Below are positions 59,025 to 64,000 of a stretch of 64,000 nt of DNA, piece by piece (within the stretch, counting starts at the first letter, position 1; every line of letters starts with the position of its first letter). The stretch spans positions 620,001 through 684,000 of the forward strand of contig NZ_FTNY01000001.1 in NCBI RefSeq assembly GCF_900156575.1. Reading direction: 5' to 3'. Both the position numbers and the translations under genes were made by a program. The DNA is from Chryseobacterium shigense (GTDB lineage: Bacteria > Bacteroidota > Bacteroidia > Flavobacteriales > Weeksellaceae). The notes under the pieces are model-generated. The model had not been told where the DNA came from and searched no databases. It saw only the letters and a program-made list of their open reading frames with translations.

Positions 59025-62000
59025 TTATTTGAAGTATTCTACTCCGTTTTTGAATATGTTGTGGTAATTCGCGGTCGGTATGTTTTTCATGAGGCCTTCT
59101 GCAAAACGCTCAGGGTGTCCCATTCTTCCATAAATCTTTCCGCAAGGGCTGGTAACTCCTTCAATTCCGAATAATGAATTATTTGGGTTGAATGGCATTC
59201 CGTGGGCAATGTTTCCATCCAGATCAATGTATTGAGTCGCGATCTGTCCGTTTTCGTAAAGCTTTTTGATTTCCTCTTCGGATGCCATGAAACGGCCTTC
59301 ACCGTGAGAAATCGGAATAGTGAATACCTGATCTTTCATTCCTTTTAACCAGGGACTTTCGTCATTGATTACTTTCACATTGACCATCTGAGAAATATGT
59401 CTTCTGATGGCATTATGAGCCAATGTCGGAGAGTTTTCATCCAGATCTTTAATTCTTCCGTAAGGTAACAGACCGGATTTTACCAAAGCCTGGAAACCGT
59501 TACAGATTCCGATGATCATTCCGTCTCTGTCCAATAATTCGTGAACAGCATTTCTCATCTTTTCATTTTTCAGAACATTCACGATGAATTTTGCGGAACC
59601 ATCCGGTTCATCACCTGCTGAGAAACCTCCTGAGAAGGCCAGAATCTGAGACGTTCTGATCTCTTCCACCCATGCATCAATACTTTCGTCCAGCAACTGG
59701 TGACTGATATTTTTCAATGGAAGACTGCTGGTAACCGCGCCTTCTTTCTGAAATGCATTCAAGGTATCGTACTCACAGTTGGTTCCCGGGAATACAGGAG
59801 CAAATACTTTCGGCTGAGCAATTCCATGCTTTTTGATGATGATATTTCGTGGGTTGATGGAGTTTAATTTTTCATCGATTTCAACCGTTATTTTTTCTTT
59901 TTCCTGAGTTGGGAAAAGGTTTTCAAATGTTCCGGTATTAGCGGCTAAAAGATCTAAGATTGAAGCTTCAATACCGTTTATTGCTAAGATCCCTGAATCT
60001 TTTACGTCACCGATCTGCTGTAGAGAAGGATGCCCCAACTCTTCTTTTGATTCGATGATTAAACTTCCGATGTTTTTAGCTAACAAAACATTTTCGTCAA
60101 CCGTGATGTCTGCTCCCAATCTGTTTCCAAAGCTCATTTTGGCTAAAGCTACTGCTACTCCGCCTTCTTTAATAGTTTTTACAGAAACAATTTTTCCGGC
60201 TTTGATGTTTTCAAAAATAAATTCAAAAATTCCTTTTAAGCTTGTGTAATCCGGAAGACCGCTTTCCTGCGGAGTATGGTTGAAGAAGTATACTTTATTT
60301 CCAGCTTGTTTGAATTCAGGGGAAATTACATTTTTCTTTTCTCCGTTGGCACATGCAAATGAGATCAAGGTAGGCGGAACGTTCAGATCCTGGTAAGTCC
60401 CGCTCATGGAATCTTTTCCTCCAATCGCAGCAAGACCAAGATTGATCTGGGCATCATAACCTCCTAAAAGAGAAGCTAAAGGTTTCCCCCATTTTTCAGC
60501 ATCCTGACCCAGTTTTTCAAAATATTCCTGGAAGGTTAATCTGATATTTTTGTAATCGCCACCCATCGCAACGATCTTAGCGACACTTTCTACAACTGCA
60601 TAAGAAGCTCCCAAGAGTGAATTCTGCTTTGAAATTCCGGTATCAAATCCCCAGCTTGCGAAGGAAACGGTTTCGATATCTTTTGCTCCTAAAATGGGTA
60701 ATGTCTGAGCACTTCCTTCCATTAAAGTCTGCTGGTATTTTCCTCCCAGAGGCATTGCAACCGTAGTAGCCCCTACAGAAGAGTCGAACATTTCCAAAAG
60801 TCCTTTCTGGGAAGCTACATTTTTATCGCTTAATATGGTCATGAAGTTCTCTTTTGTAAAAGCAGGTGTTTCTTCTTTTACTTCTTCAAGATGAGTAATT
60901 TTCACCTCCTGAGTTTTGGAGCATCCATTGGTATCCAGGAATTCTCTTGAAAGGTCAACAATTTTATCGCCTTTCCAGAACATCTGCATTCTTCCTGAAT
61001 CCGTTACTTTTGCCACTTCTACAGCGACAATATTTTCGTCCTGACAGAATTTGATGAATTGTTCTTTGTCTTTTGGATCAACTACTACAGCCATTCTTTC
61101 CTGAGATTCAGAAATAGCCAGCTCGGTTCCGTTTAATCCTTCATATTTTAAAGGTAAAACATCCAGATTTACTTCTAAGGAATCTGCAATTTCACCAATC
61201 GCTACAGAAACTCCTCCTGCTCCGAAGTCATTTGATTTCTTGATCAGTTTCGTTACTTCAGGGTTTCTGAACAGTCTCTGGATTTTACGTTCTTCAACGG
61301 CATTTCCTTTTTGAACTTCAGTAGACATGGTATGGATGCTGTTTTCATCCTGCACTTTTGAACTTCCGCTCGCTCCGCCTACTCCGTCACGGCCTGTTGC
61401 CCCTCCTAAAATAATGATAGAGTCACCATTTTCAGGTTTGTCACGTCTTACCCAATCTACAGGAACGGCTCCGGTAACGAATCCTACTTCCATTCTCTTG
61501 GCTTTATAGCCTTCGTCATAGATTTCAGAAACCATGGTAGTGGCTAAACCGATTTGGTTTCCGTAAGATGAATATCCGTTAGCAGCCTGTTTGGTGATGG
61601 TTTTCTGAGGAAGTTTTCCTGGCAGAGTTTTGTCTACCGACTCTAAAACGTTAGCAGCACCCGTTAATCTCATCGCCTGGAATACAAAGGATCTTCCGGA
61701 CAAAGGATCTCTGATCGCTCCTCCCAAACAGGTGGAAGCTCCTCCGAAAGGTTCAATTTCCGTTGGATGATTATGGGTTTCATTTTTGAATAATAAATAC
61801 CACGGCTCTTTTTTACCGTCGTATTCTGCTTCGATCTGGATGGTACATGCATTGATCTCGTCAGAGATGACAAGGTTCTCCAGATTCCCTGTTTTATGGA
61901 AATATTTACCACAAACTGTTGCAAGATCCATTAATGAGATCGGCTTCAGCTCGCGGCCTAAGAATTTTCTTTTTTCGATATAGTCACTGAAAATAGTTTC

Positions 62001-62720
62001 CAATGTATGTTTGAATGCTCCTTCAAACTGGATATCCGACAGTTCTGTTTCAAAAGTGGTATGACGGCAGTGGTCACTCCAATAGGTGTCTAAAACTTTC
62101 AGTTCCGTTTCGGTAGGATTTCTTTTTTCTGTTTTAAAGTATTCCTGAATGAACTTAAGGTCATCCAATCCCAGCGCAAAACCGTGGTTATTGTAAAAAT
62201 TTTCAAGTTCAGCGTCATCGAAATTGATGAAGTTTTCGTGGATCAAAACTTTTGTTGGAATTTCATCTGCCGGGATGTTTAAAACAGAAAGATCTTTTTC
62301 CTGAGATTCCACTTTATTGATCAGAAGGTCTTTGATTTTCACAAGATCGCCTTCAGCAATGCCTTCAAACTGGATCAGTTTTCCGCTTCTTACTTTGGAC
62401 TTTTCATTTTCCGTGAGTAAAGCAATACACTGCTGGGCAGAATCTGCACGCTGATCATACTGGCCGGGAAGAAATTCCATGGCAAACCAGATCTCCTCTC
62501 CAGGATTTTCTGTATGTAAAATATCAGTCACAGGATCTACGAAAGTGCTGTTGACCACTTTTTCGAACTCTCCTTCATTCAGTCCGAAAATATCATAGAC
62601 ATTATACACTTTCACATTTTTGACCGCCGGAACGACTGCTTTTACTTCATCAAAAATTTTTGGACTTTCAACATCGAAAATACCTCTTTTTTCTACGAAA
62701 ATTCTTTTGTTATTAGACAT
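59025..62720 (-). CDS. purL: Phosphoribosylformylglycinamidine synthase, single-chain
   Basis: A 1231-residue large-type FGAM synthase, fourth step of purine synthesis (FGAR plus glutamine to FGAM). All modules are in one chain: an N-terminal PurS-like part, two AIR-synthase-like halves (YWSDHCRHTTFETELSD, ETHNHPTEIEPFGGASTC with the ATP-binding His region, GGKDSMSGTY) and a C-terminal class I amidotransferase with nucleophile Cys in IIGICNGFQALV, preceded by FPGTNCEYD, and His in PISHGEGRF. The gene is monocistronic with a heptad-repeat stretch just upstream. Confidence 0.97.
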   Translation of the reverse strand: MSNNKRIFVEKRGIFDVESPKIFDEVKAVVPAVKNVKVYNVYDIFGLNEGEFEKVVNSTFVDPVTDILHTENPGEEIWFAMEFLPGQYDQRADSAQQCIALLTENEKSKVRSGKLIQFEGIAEGDLVKIKDLLINKVESQEKDLSVLNIPADEIPTKVLIHENFINFDDAELENFYNNHGFALGLDDLKFIQEYFKTEKRNPTETELKVLDTYWSDHCRHTTFETELSDIQFEGAFKHTLETIFSDYIEKRKFLGRELKPISLMDLATVCGKYFHKTGNLENLVISDEINACTIQIEAEYDGKKEPWYLLFKNETHNHPTEIEPFGGASTCLGGAIRDPLSGRSFVFQAMRLTGAANVLESVDKTLPGKLPQKTITKQAANGYSSYGNQIGLATTMVSEIYDEGYKAKRMEVGFVTGAVPVDWVRRDKPENGDSIIILGGATGRDGVGGASGSSKVQDENSIHTMSTEVQKGNAVEERKIQRLFRNPEVTKLIKKSNDFGAGGVSVAIGEIADSLEVNLDVLPLKYEGLNGTELAISESQERMAVVVDPKDKEQFIKFCQDENIVAVEVAKVTDSGRMQMFWKGDKIVDLSREFLDTNGCSKTQEVKITHLEEVKEETPAFTKENFMTILSDKNVASQKGLLEMFDSSVGATTVAMPLGGKYQQTLMEGSAQTLPILGAKDIETVSFASWGFDTGISKQNSLLGASYAVVESVAKIVAMGGDYKNIRLTFQEYFEKLGQDAEKWGKPLASLLGGYDAQINLGLAAIGGKDSMSGTYQDLNVPPTLISFACANGEKKNVISPEFKQAGNKVYFFNHTPQESGLPDYTSLKGIFEFIFENIKAGKIVSVKTIKEGGVAVALAKMSFGNRLGADITVDENVLLAKNIGSLIIESKEELGHPSLQQIGDVKDSGILAINGIEASILDLLAANTGTFENLFPTQEKEKITVEIDEKLNSINPRNIIIKKHGIAQPKVFAPVFPGTNCEYDTLNAFQKEGAVTSSLPLKNISHQLLDESIDAWVEEIRTSQILAFSGGFSAGDEPDGSAKFIVNVLKNEKMRNAVHELLDRDGMIIGICNGFQALVKSGLLPYGRIKDLDENSPTLAHNAIRRHISQMVNVKVINDESPWLKGMKDQVFTIPISHGEGRFMASEEEIKKLYENGQIATQYIDLDGNIAHGMPFNPNNSLFGIEGVTSPCGKIYGRMGHPERFAEGLMKNIPTANYHNIFKNGVEYFK

Positions 62721-62721
62721 T

Positions 62722-62749
62722 AGATGTCAGATTTTAAATATTAGATTGA
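62722..62749. repeat. Short heptad array upstream of purL
   Basis: AGATGTC AGATTTT AAATATT AGATTGA: four 7-bp units of the AGATNNN type, starting two bases upstream of the purL ATG. Confidence 0.5.
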
Positions 62750-62796
62750 TTACTTTCTTTTTACTTTTTCCAGAACCAATAACGGCCCTTTATATT

Positions 62797-64000
62797 TTAA
62801 AGCTTCAACGTCAGATTATTATCATCTGTGCCGTCTGTATTGGAAGCATTTCCTGATGCATTGATCCAGTCTTCTCCGTTCAGAACCAATTTAAAGGAAT
62901 AGGTTTTCCCTTTTTCAAAACGGGATTTCGGAATTTCCAACTCGAAGCGGTTATCTTCTTTCTTCGTTAACTGATAGTTCTTATTGTCGGTCTTCCAATC
63001 ATTGAAAGATCCTGCAACAGAAGCGCTATTGATCAGTTTTGAGTTTAAATTCTTTGGATGGGTATAGGTAAACACCACATTCTCTCCTTTCAGGTAATAT
63101 CCTTCTGTTTGCTTTTTGCCCGGTGCTATTGTCAGATCATTCGCTAATCTGGCAGCTGAATTATAAAGAGCCGGAAACGTATCCGGTCCGCTGATATTAA
63201 CGATTAAGCAAATCCCCATATTCAGCTCAGGATAGATCATAAACCAGGTCTGATCTCCAAATGCACCTCCGTGCTTATACCCCATTTTACCGTGTTCGCT
63301 AAGACCAAAGCCATCCCAGAAATAGCCATACCAATCTCCTTTGCTGTTACTGATATTTCTTTGAGATTCCTGAACAACTGAATTTTTTGAATCCAGTTCG
63401 TACTTTAAAAACTTCACCATATCTCCCATCGTCGATTTGGTTTTTGATCCGCCTGCACCCCATAAATGGCTTATGGATCTTGGCATCAGACGTCCGCTCG
63501 TATAATATCCGTTCGCCAGGACCTCATCTTTCCCCAATTCCAGTTTGGTATGATTCATTCCTGATTTTGAGAATATATTTTCTTTAATCAGTGTTTCATA
63601 ACTTTGACCATATATATTTTCCAGCATAAGGCCTGTCAATTCAAGACTTAAGTTGCTGTAAGCATATTTTGTTCCGGGTATCGTATCCAGTTTTACTTTT
63701 TGAAGATCCTGCTTAAAATGATCTTTTGTATAGTTTTCGCCTAAGGCATTGTATTGAAAAGGCGTTTCATCTGACATTGTTTTCCGGATTTCAGAATCAT
63801 CCGGAAGATTACGGGGTAATGCTGTTCTGTAGGAAATAAGATCTTTAATTTTAATCGGAGTTCCATTATATTCTAAGTTAGGATAAGATCCTTTCAGATA
63901 CTTACGAATATCGTCTTCAAGATTAATTTTATTTTCCAAAACGGCCTGAGCCAACAATTGTCCGGTAAAAAGCTTGGTTACAGATGCTATTTCAAAATAG
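62797..64000 (-). CDS. Beta-lactamase-fold serine hydrolase with C-terminal glycogen-binding-like domain (N-terminus beyond window)
   Basis: About 401 codons are visible; the true start is right of base 64000. The serine-hydrolase part (beta-lactamase family, class C/PBP type) has the nucleophile motif ASVTKLFTG (SxxK) near the edge, YSNLSLELTGLMLE with the Tyr-x-Asn triad, and HGGAFGDQTWF in the KTG position. The last 100 residues form a separate beta domain whose ASVAGSFNDWKTDNKNY and FKLVLNGEDWINASGN resemble the AMPK/CBM48 glycogen-binding module. That combination is unusual. Role unknown. Confidence 0.88.
   Translation of the reverse strand, partial: YFEIASVTKLFTGQLLAQAVLENKINLEDDIRKYLKGSYPNLEYNGTPIKIKDLISYRTALPRNLPDDSEIRKTMSDETPFQYNALGENYTKDHFKQDLQKVKLDTIPGTKYAYSNLSLELTGLMLENIYGQSYETLIKENIFSKSGMNHTKLELGKDEVLANGYYTSGRLMPRSISHLWGAGGSKTKSTMGDMVKFLKYELDSKNSVVQESQRNISNSKGDWYGYFWDGFGLSEHGKMGYKHGGAFGDQTWFMIYPELNMGICLIVNISGPDTFPALYNSAARLANDLTIAPGKKQTEGYYLKGENVVFTYTHPKNLNSKLINSASVAGSFNDWKTDNKNYQLTKKEDNRFELEIPKSRFEKGKTYSFKLVLNGEDWINASGNASNTDGTDDNNLTLKL

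Overview
The window is chromosomal DNA of a Flavobacteriia member, most likely Chryseobacterium or a close relative (Weeksellaceae). The support is the AT-rich sequence, start codons without Shine-Dalgarno motifs, Bacteroidetes-type -7 boxes (TAnnTTTG) just upstream of many genes, a type IX secretion sorting domain, a monomeric isocitrate dehydrogenase, and a class A beta-lactamase of the chryseobacterial CIA/CGA type. No tRNA, rRNA, CRISPR array, prophage or classical insertion sequence was recognised.

Layout. 0-5 kb: the N-terminal two thirds of glycine dehydrogenase (gcvP), a decayed ORF, a small Cys/Lys-rich protein, a membrane-anchored DnaJ protein and an ECF sigma operon. 5-18 kb: an S9 peptidase, then a mostly minus-strand run of small detoxification or ligand-binding folds (three SRPBCC, five VOC/PhnB, two DinB), with an alpha/beta hydrolase, a Crp-type regulator, DUF763 and thiol peroxidase. 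18-30 kb: secreted proteins, icd, two metallo-beta-lactamase-fold hydrolases, an aldo/keto reductase with its AraC neighbour, and an S41 lipoprotein peptidase. 29-32 kb: two tandem paralogous pairs of ECF sigma factor and membrane partner. 32-41 kb: a GapN-type dehydrogenase, a secreted Tpx paralogue, an Xre regulator between repeats, a DUF6261-like protein, an AT-rich SH3 lipoprotein and urocanase (hutU). 40.4-41.5 kb: three tandem palindrome-ended units, one carrying a DUF559 nuclease gene. 41.5-46 kb: an outer-membrane beta-barrel protein and a small membrane protein, divergent from an ECF sigma/anti-sigma-like pair. 46-64 kb: mostly housekeeping genes (hydroxyacid dehydrogenase, pcm, Gfo/Idh/MocA, 3-hydroxyacyl-CoA dehydrogenase, pheT, dnaN, dgkA, purL), plus the beta-lactamase, a barstar-like protein and a serine hydrolase with a C-terminal glycogen-binding-like domain that runs off the right edge.

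The most interesting signals lie between genes. (1) A REPIN-like family of paired palindromic modules surrounds a DUF559 nuclease gene; two shorter units look like gene-less derivatives, and a lone module sits 6 kb away. (2) A GTAAC-N17/18 two-part motif lies in front of two ECF operons, and on both strands of the intergenic region separating one sigma gene from its putative outer-membrane target. (3) Heptanucleotide tandem arrays recur at four places, three of them directly upstream of genes. (4) Two palindromes sit in an 84-bp tandem repeat downstream of the secreted Tpx gene. Several genes too short for routine ORF calling (2417, 46889) look real because they have a promoter box or a terminator.
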